The position numbers were made by a program, and so were the translations under genes. The notes beneath the pieces were generated by a model, which ran no database searches, had not been told where the DNA came from, and saw only the letters and a list, made by a program, of their open reading frames with translations. 64,000 nt of DNA from Lentimicrobiaceae bacterium (GTDB lineage: Bacteria; Bacteroidota; Bacteroidia; Bacteroidales; Lentimicrobiaceae). Location of the stretch: assembly GCA_020636745.1 (NCBI GenBank), contig JACJXH010000001.1, positions 558,001 to 622,000 of the forward strand, written 5' to 3'. Below are positions 15,900-24,739 of this stretch, one piece after another. Every line of letters starts with the position of its first letter. Position 1 is the stretch's first letter.

Positions 15900-18800
15900 A
15901 TGAAACACTTGTACACCACAATTATGTTGGTGCTAAGCTTGTCTTTGACAACGCTGGCTCAACAGGAAGTTCTCAGGCCTGCCGAAATATCAAAGGCCAC
16001 TTATTTTGATGTTTCGCCTCCTTTGCGAGAAATGCCTGTAATTGAAGCCAGTAAGCGCGATCTTAGCTGGAAGGATGGCATTGTTAAGAATAAAGTGGAT
16101 ATGCCTGATTTTCGTAATCTTCCGCTTCCTGAAGCTACTGATGCTGATTTTAAAGATGCCCAGAACTTTAAGGGAAACCGCGAAGGTGTTCTTTTGCAAA
16201 GTTTTAACGGGGTAGGGAATGTTAGTGGCTATCTTCCTCCTGATACACAGGGCGATGTAGGACCGAATCATTATATGCAGATGGTGAATGCTGCTTTTGC
16301 TATCTGGGATAAATCAGGCAACCTGCTGTATGGCCCTGTTGACAATAGAACACTCTGGAATGGTTTTCCAGGCCCCTGGTCAAGCTCAAATGACGGTGAC
16401 CCTGTGGTTATTTATGATGAGCAGGCCGATCGTTGGGTTGCCAGTCAGTTTGCTTTGCCCAATTATCCCAATGGTCCGTTTTATGAATTAATTGCCGTTT
16501 CACAAACCGGAGACCCCACAGGCTCCTGGTATCGTTATGCTTTTACTTTTACCAATATGCCCGATTATCCAAAATTGGGTGTATGGCGCGATGGTTATTA
16601 TCTTTCGGTAAATTCATTTACTTCTGGTAGTTTAAACTGGAATGGAACCGGAGTTGCTGCTCTTGAACGTGATAAAATGCTGGTTGGTGACCCCAATGCT
16701 TCCATGGTTTTCTTTACTACACCAGCCAGTGGAAATCCATCCAGCTTTTTACCTGCCGATTGCGATGGAGCGTTTCCTCCGGAAGGAAGTCCTGCCATAT
16801 TTGCCTATGGCCGCGATGGTTCAACTGATATGCTGGTGCTGCATGCCCTGCAGGTTGATTGGGAAACTCCGGCAAATTCAACCTTCACTGAACTGATTTC
16901 ACTTCCAACAATGCCCTTCAGTTCAAATATTAACTCTGTACCGCAGCCTGGTACTTCGGTTACATTGCAAACCATCAGTAACAGGTTGATGTATAGGTTG
17001 CAGTATCGTAACTTTGGTACATACCAGGCAATGGTTGCAAACCATACAGTTAATGTTTCAGGTCATGCCGGAATAAGGTGGTATGAGCTTCGCAATTCCG
17101 GCTCAGGGTGGAGCATTTATCAGCAAGGCACTTATTCTCCTGATGCTACTTCACGCTGGATGGGATCTATCGCAATGAATGAAGCCGGTGATATTGCCTT
17201 AGGATTCTCGGCATCCAGTTCTTCCGTCTATCCTTCAATTCGTTTTACAGGCCGTTATGCCAATGATCCTTTAGGTGTAATGACCATAGCTGAACAGGAT
17301 ATTGTTGCAGGTGGTGGCTCTCAAACATCCTCATATCAGCGCTGGGGCGATTACAGTATGATGTCTGTTGATCCTGCTCATCCTGATGTGTTTTGGTACA
17401 CTCAGGAGTATTATCAGTCTACAAGTAATCAGAGTTGGAAAACCCGTATAGGTGCTTTTACTTTTGGAACTCCTCTGATGGCTGTGGCAGTTGCAACACC
17501 TGATACTATATGTGCCGGTGAATCTGCCACTCTTAGTGCACAGGTTTCTGGCGCTTCAGGTGATGTTGTTTACGAATGGACTTCCTCTCCCGGAAGTTTT
17601 ACGTCCGATTTGCCGGAGCCCGTTGTGACACCTGATGTTACTACTGTTTATTCAGTTACTGTTACCTCTGATGGCAATTCTGCTACTTCTTCTGTTGAAG
17701 TTGTGGTTAACGAAGCTCCTTCAGTTTCAGTTCCAGATGACTTGTTTGTATGTGCCGGAGCTCAGGTCGCTTTATCTGCTCAGCTTTCAGGCCAGGGAGA
17801 AATATTGTGGACAAGCGATGGAGATGGAACTTTCTCTAATCCTGCCGTTCTTTCACCAGAGTATCTTCCGGGTGTTCAGGATATTGAATCGGGAAGTGTC
17901 TTGCTAAAAATTAATGTAAACAGTAGTTTTGGTTGCGGAAGTGCATCCGACTCTCTTAATCTGACCGTCAATAAAGCTCCTTCTGCTGAAGCAGGCCCTG
18001 CTTATGAAAGCTGTGGGGCTGAACCAGTTCAGTTGGCCGGTGTTGCAACTGACTACAGCGCTGTAATGTGGAGCACTTTGGGTGATGGTACTTTTACCAG
18101 TCCCGGGTCTGCTGAGGCAATTTATGCGCCTGGCATAGCCGACCTCGAAGCCGGAATGGTAGAATTAATTTTTAATGTTACGGGTAATGTTTCCTGTGCC
18201 GATGCATCTGATACAACTTTACTTTCTATTTCTCCTGCAGCAGTTGTTGAAGCCGGACCAGATCAGGAAATATGCGCAGGTGAAAACATCCAGTTGGTTG
18301 CCGAAGCTGTAAATTATTCTTCGTTTTCGTGGGAAACTTCAGGCGATGGGCAGTTTACAGATGCTTCAGCTGTTGAAACAACCTATCAACCCGGCGCTGC
18401 TGATTTGATAAATGGCCAGGCGTCGATTTCAGCCAAAATTACTGGACTGGGTGCATGCCCGCAGGTTGAAGATCAGTTGTTGCTTCTCGTTCATCCATTA
18501 CCCGTGGTATCTGCCGGAAATGACACAACCATCTGCAAAACTGCCAGTATCTTATTGACAGGGGTGGCTCAGCATGCCGGTTCTTACCAATGGGTGTCAA
18601 ATGGCAATGGCAGTTTTCAGGATGCTTCTGCTTTAAATACAGTTTATTTTCCCGGAACCCAGGATACTGTTGGCAATGGGATTACCCTGTCTTTAAATGT
18701 CAGTAGCTTGTTTGGATGTGGTGAGGCTTCAGCCCAAAAAAACTTGCAGTTTGCTGAATGTCTTGGAATTGATAACATCGGTAAAGCTGAAATTAAAATT

Positions 18801-19037
18801 TTGCCAAATCCCACCAATGGATTATTTAGTGTTGAAATTAGTGGAATGCCTGAATTGCTCAAATTCAGAATATCTGTAACTGATGCCAGAGGTGAAGTAA
18901 TAGTTGATCAAGCACACCAGAGTAATGGCAGTTTGTTCAAAACCAAACTTGATCTTTCAAATTACGCCAAGGGAATTTATCTGCTTAAGTTATCGGCAGG
19001 TGTAGAAGCCACAGTTGTAAAGGTAATTGTTCAATAA
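15900..19037 (+). CDS. Large secreted T9SS cargo protein with beta-propeller-like region and four Ig/PKD-like repeats
   Basis: 1045 residues; function not recognised. It has a signal peptide (1-20, ending TLAQ). Residues about 65-530 resemble a beta-propeller or sialidase-like fold seen in many secreted Bacteroidota proteins (LPPDTQGDVGPNHYMQMVN; repeated W-x-G and D-x-D elements). From about 530 there is one Ig-like module, then four tandem repeats of roughly 85-90 residues with the pattern W(T/S)-x-G-(D/N)-G-x-F ... YxPGxxD ... G (for example WTSDGDGTFSNP, WSTLGDGTFTSPG, WETSGDGQFTDA, WVSNGNGSFQDA). It ends in a T9SS sorting domain (IKILPNPTNGLFSVE to VVKVIVQ). It starts 28 bp after rseC and is followed by a strong terminator. 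Confidence 0.85.
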   Translation: MKHLYTTIMLVLSLSLTTLAQQEVLRPAEISKATYFDVSPPLREMPVIEASKRDLSWKDGIVKNKVDMPDFRNLPLPEATDADFKDAQNFKGNREGVLLQSFNGVGNVSGYLPPDTQGDVGPNHYMQMVNAAFAIWDKSGNLLYGPVDNRTLWNGFPGPWSSSNDGDPVVIYDEQADRWVASQFALPNYPNGPFYELIAVSQTGDPTGSWYRYAFTFTNMPDYPKLGVWRDGYYLSVNSFTSGSLNWNGTGVAALERDKMLVGDPNASMVFFTTPASGNPSSFLPADCDGAFPPEGSPAIFAYGRDGSTDMLVLHALQVDWETPANSTFTELISLPTMPFSSNINSVPQPGTSVTLQTISNRLMYRLQYRNFGTYQAMVANHTVNVSGHAGIRWYELRNSGSGWSIYQQGTYSPDATSRWMGSIAMNEAGDIALGFSASSSSVYPSIRFTGRYANDPLGVMTIAEQDIVAGGGSQTSSYQRWGDYSMMSVDPAHPDVFWYTQEYYQSTSNQSWKTRIGAFTFGTPLMAVAVATPDTICAGESATLSAQVSGASGDVVYEWTSSPGSFTSDLPEPVVTPDVTTVYSVTVTSDGNSATSSVEVVVNEAPSVSVPDDLFVCAGAQVALSAQLSGQGEILWTSDGDGTFSNPAVLSPEYLPGVQDIESGSVLLKINVNSSFGCGSASDSLNLTVNKAPSAEAGPAYESCGAEPVQLAGVATDYSAVMWSTLGDGTFTSPGSAEAIYAPGIADLEAGMVELIFNVTGNVSCADASDTTLLSISPAAVVEAGPDQEICAGENIQLVAEAVNYSSFSWETSGDGQFTDASAVETTYQPGAADLINGQASISAKITGLGACPQVEDQLLLLVHPLPVVSAGNDTTICKTASILLTGVAQHAGSYQWVSNGNGSFQDASALNTVYFPGTQDTVGNGITLSLNVSSLFGCGEASAQKNLQFAECLGIDNIGKAEIKILPNPTNGLFSVEISGMPELLKFRISVTDARGEVIVDQAHQSNGSLFKTKLDLSNYAKGIYLLKLSAGVEATVVKVIVQ

Positions 19038-19055
19038 TTTTTTTTCTATTTATTC

Positions 19056-19090
19056 AAAACCCCGTTTCACATTCCTGAAGCGGGGTTTTT
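19056..19090 (+). terminator. Terminator separating the secreted-protein gene from rnfB
   Basis: A 14-bp stem, 19056-19069 with 19076-19089 (AAAACCCCGTTTCA / TGAAGCGGGGTTTT), has one G-T pair, a 6-nt loop and Ts on the 3' arm. It should isolate rnf transcription from the gene upstream. Confidence 0.85.
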
Positions 19091-19246
19091 GTTCATTTAG
19101 CCAATGCAGGAAGTGTAATTTATATGAATTCTAAACAAAAGCCTTGTGGTTTGATTATCAGTGCATAATAAATATTCTTTTTTAGATAGTTATTGTGTTG
19201 TAATTGTATGTAGTTGATATACAGGCTATTGTGGCATGATCTAAAT

Positions 19247-19254
19247 TATGTTTG
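19247..19254 (+). promoter_or_regulatory. Candidate -7 element for the rnf operon
   Basis: TATGTTTG matches TAnnTTTG, about 97 bp upstream of the preferred rnfB start and after the terminator. The rest of the 313-bp gap (19038-19350) holds nothing else I can name. No clear -33 element. Confidence 0.4.
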
Positions 19255-19350
19255 TTTCTGGGTGTTTTTTTTAATTGTTGCTACATTTGTCATGCTCTGA
19301 AGAATAGCCTTCAGAAAACGGACAAAACGCCATTAAAAAAGGAACAAACC

Positions 19351-20223
19351 GTGAACGAAACCCTTGTTTTTGCTGTAATTTCATTAAGCGCAATAGGCGT
19401 AATTTCTGCCATTATTCTTTACTTCGTCGCTCAGAAATTTAAAGTTATTGAAGATCCTCGCATCGATATTGTTGCAGAATTACTTCCAGGTGCCAACTGC
19501 GGAGGATGTGGCCTTGCAGGATGTCGGGCATTTGCTGAAGAATTAGTAAAAACGGCTGATTTATCAGCCCTTAACTGCCCTGTAGGTGGCAGTGACACCA
19601 TGAAGCAGGTGGCCGCAGCATTAGGTCTTGAAGCTGAGGAAAAGGATCCGATGATTGCAGTGGTTAGATGCAATGGAAGTCGCACAAATGCACCGCAAAA
19701 GGTGAAATACGACAGTGCTGCATCCTGTGCTTTTGCTCACTCGCTTTCGGCCGGTGAAAGTGGTTGCCCCAACGGTTGTTTGGGTCTTGGCGATTGTGTG
19801 GTATCATGTAAGTTTGACGCCATTTATATTGATCAGGAAACAGGCCTGCCAGTGGTTAGCAATGAAAAGTGCGTGGCTTGCGGGGCTTGTGTTTCGGCAT
19901 GCCCAAGGCACATTATTGAGTTGCGGCTAAAAGGCAAAAAGGACCGCCGTATTTTCGTTTCGTGTGTGAATGTGGAGAAAGGCGGGCCTGCACGCAAAAA
20001 TTGCTCAGTAGCCTGCATTGGTTGTGGCAAGTGTGTGAAAGAATGTCCTTACGAAGCCATCACATTAAAGAATAATCTTGCCTACATCGATTATTCAAAA
20101 TGCAGACTTTGCCGCAAATGCGAACCGGTTTGCCCAACAGGAGCCATTCAAGAGCTTAATTTCCCTGTTCGTAAAGAAAAGCCTGGTCAGCCTGAGGTTG
20201 TTTCAGATGCTGCTAAAGAATAA
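19351..20223 (+). CDS. rnfB: Rnf complex subunit B (ferredoxin:NAD oxidoreductase, Fe-S)
   Basis: Iron-sulfur subunit that accepts electrons from ferredoxin in the membrane Rnf complex. The frame is open from 19252, but the family N-terminus (NETLVFAVISLSAIGVIS, one transmembrane helix) begins at GTG 19351, preceded by AAAGGAAC; this gives 290 residues. The 4Fe-4S domain has C50, C53, C58 and C76 (GANCGGCGLAGC, LNCPVGG). Downstream are several ferredoxin-type clusters (CVACGACVSACP, CIGCGKCVKECP, CRLCRKCEPVCP). First gene of rnfBCDGEA; rnfC follows after 51 bp. Confidence 0.95.
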   Translation: MNETLVFAVISLSAIGVISAIILYFVAQKFKVIEDPRIDIVAELLPGANCGGCGLAGCRAFAEELVKTADLSALNCPVGGSDTMKQVAAALGLEAEEKDPMIAVVRCNGSRTNAPQKVKYDSAASCAFAHSLSAGESGCPNGCLGLGDCVVSCKFDAIYIDQETGLPVVSNEKCVACGACVSACPRHIIELRLKGKKDRRIFVSCVNVEKGGPARKNCSVACIGCGKCVKECPYEAITLKNNLAYIDYSKCRLCRKCEPVCPTGAIQELNFPVRKEKPGQPEVVSDAAKE

Positions 20224-20260
20224 AATTTTCATTCCAACGATTTTTATAAACCAAATCTCT

Positions 20261-20265
20261 GGAGG
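20261..20265 (+). promoter_or_regulatory. Strong ribosome binding site that fixes the rnfC TTG start
   Basis: GGAGG lies 9 nt before TTG 20275. No ATG or GTG is available nearby in frame, and TTG followed by AAG gives the family N-terminus MKTFKLGGVHPEENK. Such a clear Shine-Dalgarno site is uncommon in this window. Confidence 0.7.
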
Positions 20266-20274
20266 ATTTATAAT

Positions 20275-21603
20275 TTGAAGACATTTAAACTTGGCGGTGT
20301 TCATCCTGAAGAAAATAAACTCTCGGCAGGGGCTGTAGTTGAAACATTGCCTTTGCCCGAAAAAGTTTGTATTCCTGTGTCACAAAGCCTTGGCGCACCC
20401 TCAAAAGTAGTGGTTGAAAAGGGTGAACTGGTAAAAACCGGACAACTGATTGCTAAAGGCGAGTCCTTTATTTCGTCAAATGTACACGCATCCGTATCAG
20501 GTAAAGTTGTTAAAATTGATGAAGTTATTGATGCTTCAGGTTACAGACGACAAGCTGTTTTTATTGATGTAATTGGAGATGAATGGGTTGAGAATATCGA
20601 TCGGACTCCTGCTCTTGTGTCAGAAATTACAGCAACCAAAGATGACATTGTAAAGAAAATCAATGAGATGGGCATTGTAGGGCTGGGTGGCGCTACTTTT
20701 CCTTCTCACATTAAATTGATGGTTCCTGAAGGGAAAAAAGCTCAATATTTGCTGATAAATGGAGTTGAATGTGAGCCCTATCTTACATCCGATCACAGGC
20801 TCATGCTTGAACGTGGGAACGAAATGCTGGTTGGTATCAAAATTCTGATGAAAGGATTGGATGTTACCAAAGCCTATATTGGAATTGAAAGAAATAAACC
20901 CGATGCGATTGACCATCTGCGAAATCTTTGTAAGGATTTTCAAGGAATTGAAGTCGTTGAATTAAAGGTGAAATACCCGCAGGGTGGCGAAAAGCAGTTA
21001 ATCAAAGCTGTTACCGGTCGTGAAGTCCCTTCAGGCAAACTTCCTATTGAAGTTGGCTGTGTGGTGAACAATGTGGGTACTGCTTTAGCGGTGTATGAGG
21101 CAGTACAGAAAAATAAACCGTTGATTGACAGGATAGTAACTGTTACAGGCAAGTCTTTGCAAAAACCATCCAATCTTCTTGTAAGAATTGGTACTCCTAT
21201 TAGCAGTTTAATTGATTTTGCCGGTGGCCTGCCGGAAAATACCGGAAAAGTAATTAATGGCGGACCCATGATGGGAAAAGCCCTGACTTCGCTTGAGGTG
21301 CCTGTGGTAAAAGGAACTTCCGGCATTCTTATAATGTCAGAACAGGAGAGTGTAAGGGTACCGGTTTCTAATTGTATCAGATGTGCCCGTTGTATTTCGG
21401 TTTGTCCAATGGGGCTTGAGCCGGTTTTACTTGCACAGCTGGCCGAAAATCAAGGGTTTGAACAGGCCGAAAAAGAGCATATTATGGATTGTATTGAATG
21501 TGGCTCCTGTCATTTTACCTGTCCGGCAGGAAGACCATTACTCGATTATCTGAGGCTTGGCAAAAATAAAGTTGGATTTATAATCAGAACCAGGGGAAAA
21601 TAA
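20275..21603 (+). CDS. rnfC: Rnf complex subunit C (NADH-binding, Fe-S)
   Basis: Peripheral cytoplasmic subunit, 442 residues, that carries the NAD(H)/FMN-binding SLBB-type domain related to NuoF and two 4Fe-4S clusters. The nucleotide region contains GLGGATFPSHIK and the adjacent LLINGVECEPYL, conserved in RnfC. Cluster ligands are C367, C370, C373 and C377 (CIRCARCISVCP), and C406, C409, C412 and C416 (CIECGSCHFTCP). The long Ala/Lys-rich tail of enterobacterial RnfC is absent, as is usual in Bacteroidota and clostridia. TTG start with a strong GGAGG. rnfD begins 1 base after the stop. Confidence 0.96.
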   Translation: MKTFKLGGVHPEENKLSAGAVVETLPLPEKVCIPVSQSLGAPSKVVVEKGELVKTGQLIAKGESFISSNVHASVSGKVVKIDEVIDASGYRRQAVFIDVIGDEWVENIDRTPALVSEITATKDDIVKKINEMGIVGLGGATFPSHIKLMVPEGKKAQYLLINGVECEPYLTSDHRLMLERGNEMLVGIKILMKGLDVTKAYIGIERNKPDAIDHLRNLCKDFQGIEVVELKVKYPQGGEKQLIKAVTGREVPSGKLPIEVGCVVNNVGTALAVYEAVQKNKPLIDRIVTVTGKSLQKPSNLLVRIGTPISSLIDFAGGLPENTGKVINGGPMMGKALTSLEVPVVKGTSGILIMSEQESVRVPVSNCIRCARCISVCPMGLEPVLLAQLAENQGFEQAEKEHIMDCIECGSCHFTCPAGRPLLDYLRLGKNKVGFIIRTRGK

Positions 21604-21604
21604 T

Positions 21605-22615
21605 ATGAGCATGTTAACTGTTTCGGGTTCACCCCATGTACATGGCCATCAGAATGTTAAGTCAATTATGTATGGCGTGGTGGTTGCCATGCTTCCGGCA
21701 ATCTTTGTATCAATTTATTTCTTTGGTTTGGATGCTGCCAGGGTTTTCTTTGTTTCAATCGCAGCCTGCCTGTTTTTTGAATGGTCTATTCAGAAATATT
21801 TGTTAAAGGGCCCTCTAACCATTAATGATGGAAGCGCACTTGTAACCGGTGTGCTCTTGGCTTTTAATGTGCCCAGTAGCTTACCCGTTTGGATGATAGT
21901 GGTGGGAGCTTTGGTTTCTATCGGAATTGCTAAAATGTCGTTTGGCGGCTTGGGCAAAAATCCTTTTAACCCTGCGCTGGTTGGCCGTGTTTTCTTGTTG
22001 ATATCTTTTCCTGTACAAATGACTTCGTGGCCGTTGCCCAAAGCTTTGTTTAATTCGGCAGTAACTGATGCCATTACCGGGCCAACTACCCTCGGGATAC
22101 TCAAAGAAGGAATCAGTGCCGGAAAAACGGTGCAGGAGTTAATGTTATCGCCCAATTTCCCCGGCTATTTAAATGATTTTATCGGAGCTCAAGCCGGTTC
22201 AATGGGCGAAATCTCTGCCATTGCTCTTTTATTAGGCGCTGCATATATGTTTCTGCGAAAAATCATTACCTGGCATATTCCGGTTGCATATATTGGTTCA
22301 GCCGTTGTTTTTTCCGGAATTCTTTGGCTGGTGGATCCTACGCAGTTTATTGATCCCCTTATGCATTTGCTGGCTGGCGGTATGATCCTGGGCGTGTTTT
22401 ATATGGCCACTGATATGGTGTCTTCGCCAATGTCGCCCAAAGGACAAATAGTTTTTGGGGTTGGCGCCGGGTTGTTAACGATTATGATAAGGGTATGGGG
22501 TGCTTATCCTGAAGGTGTATCTTTTGCTATTCTTATTATGAATGCTTTTACACCTTTGATTAATAAAGCATTCAAACCCGCAAGGTTTGGTGAGAATGTT
22601 CCGGTAAAGAAATAA
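21605..22615 (+). CDS. rnfD: Rnf complex subunit D (FMN-bearing membrane subunit)
   Basis: Integral membrane subunit of 336 residues with about nine to ten hydrophobic helices, related to NqrB. Family members bind FMN covalently through a Thr. The best candidate is DAITGPTTLG, with Thr at 161-162. The first and last parts of the motif are conserved, but Pro replaces the usual Ala of (S/T)GAT, which deserves a check. The helix region FGGLGKNPFNPALVGRVF is typical of RnfD/NqrB. Adjacent to rnfC (1-nt gap); rnfG follows after 83 bp. Confidence 0.94.
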   Translation: MSMLTVSGSPHVHGHQNVKSIMYGVVVAMLPAIFVSIYFFGLDAARVFFVSIAACLFFEWSIQKYLLKGPLTINDGSALVTGVLLAFNVPSSLPVWMIVVGALVSIGIAKMSFGGLGKNPFNPALVGRVFLLISFPVQMTSWPLPKALFNSAVTDAITGPTTLGILKEGISAGKTVQELMLSPNFPGYLNDFIGAQAGSMGEISAIALLLGAAYMFLRKIITWHIPVAYIGSAVVFSGILWLVDPTQFIDPLMHLLAGGMILGVFYMATDMVSSPMSPKGQIVFGVGAGLLTIMIRVWGAYPEGVSFAILIMNAFTPLINKAFKPARFGENVPVKK

Positions 22616-22698
22616 ATTTTTAAATCAGGATAACCTGTTGTAATTCAGGTGGTCTTAAAGTATTTCGTGGGTTTATTACTGAAATAAAGAAATTTGAA

Positions 22699-23277
22699 AT
22701 GGCAAAAACAGAATCGTCATTCAGAAATATGGTGCTAACGCTACTGGCAATTTCTTTGGTAGCATCACTGTCTCTGGGGGCTGTGTATAATCTTACTAAA
22801 GAACCTATTGCCAAAGCGCAGCAACAGAAAAAAGAGAATGCAATCAAGCAGGTTGTTCCGGCTTTTGATAAATTGGAGCAGGTTTCAGTTATCCCGGAGC
22901 CTGGTGCTGACCCTATTCTCATCAATAAGGCTATCAAAGGCGATTCATTGGTTGGATATGCTGTTGAAACATATACCGACAAAGGCTTTGGTGGACGCGT
23001 CATGCTGATGGTCGGTTTTGATCCGGCCGGTACTATTATCAATACGGCTGTGTTAAAGCATACCGAAACTCCTGGTCTTGGAGATAAGATGGATATTGCT
23101 AAGTCTGATTTTTCGGTGCAGTTTAAAAATAAAAACCCCGAACAATTCGTGTTGAAAGTAAAAAAAGATGGCGGACAGGTTGATGCAATTACTGCCGCTA
23201 CCATTAGCTCGAGGGCTTTTTGCGATGCAGTTCAAAAAGGTGTGGATGCGGTTAAAAAAGAAGGAGGTGCCAAATGA
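22699..23277 (+). CDS. rnfG: Rnf complex subunit G (covalent flavoprotein)
   Basis: Single-span membrane protein of 192 residues with its bulk outside the cytoplasm, carrying covalently linked FMN. The N-terminal helix is at about 10-32 (MVLTLLAISLVASLSLG). The FMN-binding domain has the flavinylation motif DAITAATISSRA with the acceptor Thr at residue 168. A flavin transferase (ApbE) is needed for this attachment and is not encoded in the window. The stop codon overlaps the rnfE start (ATGA at 23274-23277), so translation is probably coupled. Confidence 0.95.
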   Translation: MAKTESSFRNMVLTLLAISLVASLSLGAVYNLTKEPIAKAQQQKKENAIKQVVPAFDKLEQVSVIPEPGADPILINKAIKGDSLVGYAVETYTDKGFGGRVMLMVGFDPAGTIINTAVLKHTETPGLGDKMDIAKSDFSVQFKNKNPEQFVLKVKKDGGQVDAITAATISSRAFCDAVQKGVDAVKKEGGAK

Positions 23278-23855
23278 GCCAGTTGAAAAATTTTACAAAG
23301 GGACTTCTTGTTAGCAATCCTGTTCTGGTGTTATTGCTGGGGATGTGCCCTACGCTGGGTGTTACTACTTCTGCCATCAACGGTATGGGTATGGGCCTGG
23401 CTACCACTTTTGTCCTGGTTGCATCCAATGTAGCCATTTCGTTGGTTAAAGATTTAATTCCTGATAAAGTCAGAATTCCTTCATTTATCGTAATCATTGC
23501 CTCTTTTGTAACCATTGTCGACCTAATTATGGCTGGTTACGCTCCTGCACTGCATGCACAATTAGGATTGTTTATTCCTTTAATTGTGGTCAACTGTATT
23601 GTGTTAGGTCGTGCAGAAGCTTTTGCCTCAAAAAACGGGGTGTTCTCATCAATGATTGACGGGTTAGGTATGGGCATTGGCTTTACCTTCGCTCTGATGA
23701 TGCTTGGAAGTATCAGAGAACTTCTGGGATCAGGCGCTGTATTTGGATTTAAGCTTATTGCAGGTGATGCCATTCTGGTGTTTGTTCTAGCTCCAGGTGC
23801 CTTTATTGCACTCGGTTATCTGATTGCTCTTATCAATAAGTTGCGCAAAGTCTGA
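23274..23855 (+). CDS. rnfE: Rnf complex subunit E (membrane)
   Basis: Integral membrane subunit of 193 residues with six predicted helices. RnfE and RnfA are homologous, inverted membrane proteins that form the core of the ion-translocating complex and bind an Fe-S centre between them. Conserved features include LLGMCPTLGVTTSAING near the start (with the conserved Cys) and LIVVNCIVLGRAEAFAS in the middle. Overlaps rnfG by 4 nt; rnfA follows after 35 bp. Confidence 0.95.
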   Translation: MSQLKNFTKGLLVSNPVLVLLLGMCPTLGVTTSAINGMGMGLATTFVLVASNVAISLVKDLIPDKVRIPSFIVIIASFVTIVDLIMAGYAPALHAQLGLFIPLIVVNCIVLGRAEAFASKNGVFSSMIDGLGMGIGFTFALMMLGSIRELLGSGAVFGFKLIAGDAILVFVLAPGAFIALGYLIALINKLRKV

Positions 23856-23890
23856 GTCCTGTTTTCTAATTCATCTAAAGAAAAGCTATT

Positions 23891-24463
23891 ATGGAATATA
23901 TTATTATTGTCATTTCAGCCATTTTTGTTAACAACATCATTTTTGCTCAGTTCCTTGGAATCTGTCCTTTTCTGGGCGTTTCCAATAAATTGTCCACGTC
24001 TGTGGGAATGGGCGGAGCGGTTGTTTTTGTGATGACGCTGGCAACCATAGTGACCTACCTGGTTTATCAGTTTATTCTATTACCTCTTGGATTGGGCTTT
24101 TTGCAAACAATCAGTTATATTCTGGTGATTGCCGCCCTGGTGCAGATGGTTGAAATCATTCTTAAAAAAGTTAGCCCTGCCATGTATCAGGCCTTAGGTA
24201 TTTTTCTGCCATTGATCACTACAAACTGCGCCGTTTTAGGTGTGGCTATTCTTGTGATTCAAAAAAAGCTGAACCTGATGGAAAGTGTGGTTTTTGCCGT
24301 GGCAACTTCTATTGGCTTTACACTGGCTCTCGTTATTTTTGCCGGTATCCGCGAACATCTCGACCTCATGGGCGTGCCTAAAGGTATGCGCGGTATTCCT
24401 ATAGCCCTGGTTGTTGCCGGATTGCTTTCCCTTGCATTTATGGGTTTTGCCGGTTTGGTTTAA
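23891..24463 (+). CDS. rnfA: Rnf complex subunit A (membrane)
   Basis: Integral membrane subunit of 190 residues, six helices, paralogous to RnfE. It has the conserved FAQFLGICPFLGVSNK near the N-terminus and ITTNCAVLGVAI in the middle, each with the Cys conserved across RnfA/RnfE/NqrD/NqrE. Last gene of the operon: a strong terminator begins 18 bp after the stop. Order B-C-D-G-E-A is the usual one in Bacteroidota, and all six subunits are intact. Confidence 0.95.
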   Translation: MEYIIIVISAIFVNNIIFAQFLGICPFLGVSNKLSTSVGMGGAVVFVMTLATIVTYLVYQFILLPLGLGFLQTISYILVIAALVQMVEIILKKVSPAMYQALGIFLPLITTNCAVLGVAILVIQKKLNLMESVVFAVATSIGFTLALVIFAGIREHLDLMGVPKGMRGIPIALVVAGLLSLAFMGFAGLV

Positions 24464-24480
24464 CTGTTTCAAAGTCTTAA

Positions 24481-24516
24481 AAAAGCCCGGGTATTTATTG
24501 TATCCGGGCTTTTTTT
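24481..24516 (+). terminator. Terminator of the rnf operon
   Basis: A 13-bp stem, 24481-24493 with 24501-24513 (AAAAGCCCGGGTA / TATCCGGGCTTTT), has one G-T pair and a 7-nt loop, followed by a T run. Confidence 0.9.
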
Positions 24517-24706
24517 AGTTGAGAAAGTCAGTTTTTGGATTTGATAAATGCCTAAGGTTAACTTCAATGCTTTGGTAATGAGTGTAATGCGAAAATGTAA
24601 CCAGGGTGATGTAGTTGTGATGTAATAAAAATCGGGGCTGGAATTATGATTATATCTATGTTTGTATTGCGACTTTTGATTGGCCAAAGCTGTTGGAAAA
24701 CTCAAC

Positions 24707-24735
24707 TTTGGTCTGTTTTATTCTTTATACCTTGT
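24707..24735 (+). promoter_or_regulatory. Candidate promoter of the GH5 gene
   Basis: TTTG (24707-24710) and TACCTTGT (24728-24735, one mismatch to TAnnTTTG) have a 17-nt spacer and sit 5 bp before the ATG at 24740. The close spacing favours that ATG over the in-frame upstream start at 24680. Confidence 0.35.
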
Positions 24736-24739
24736 TTAT

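Noticed and set aside
20940..21326. Minus-strand reading frame inside rnfC, 128 codons
   Set aside because: It lies opposite a well-conserved gene and shows no family similarity; a shadow of rnfC codon use. The same applies to other long opposite-strand frames such as 22620-23204 and 27944-28348.
24680..24739. Longer start for the GH5 gene
   Set aside because: The extra 20 residues precede a complete signal peptide and cover the promoter-like element; ATG 24740 fits.
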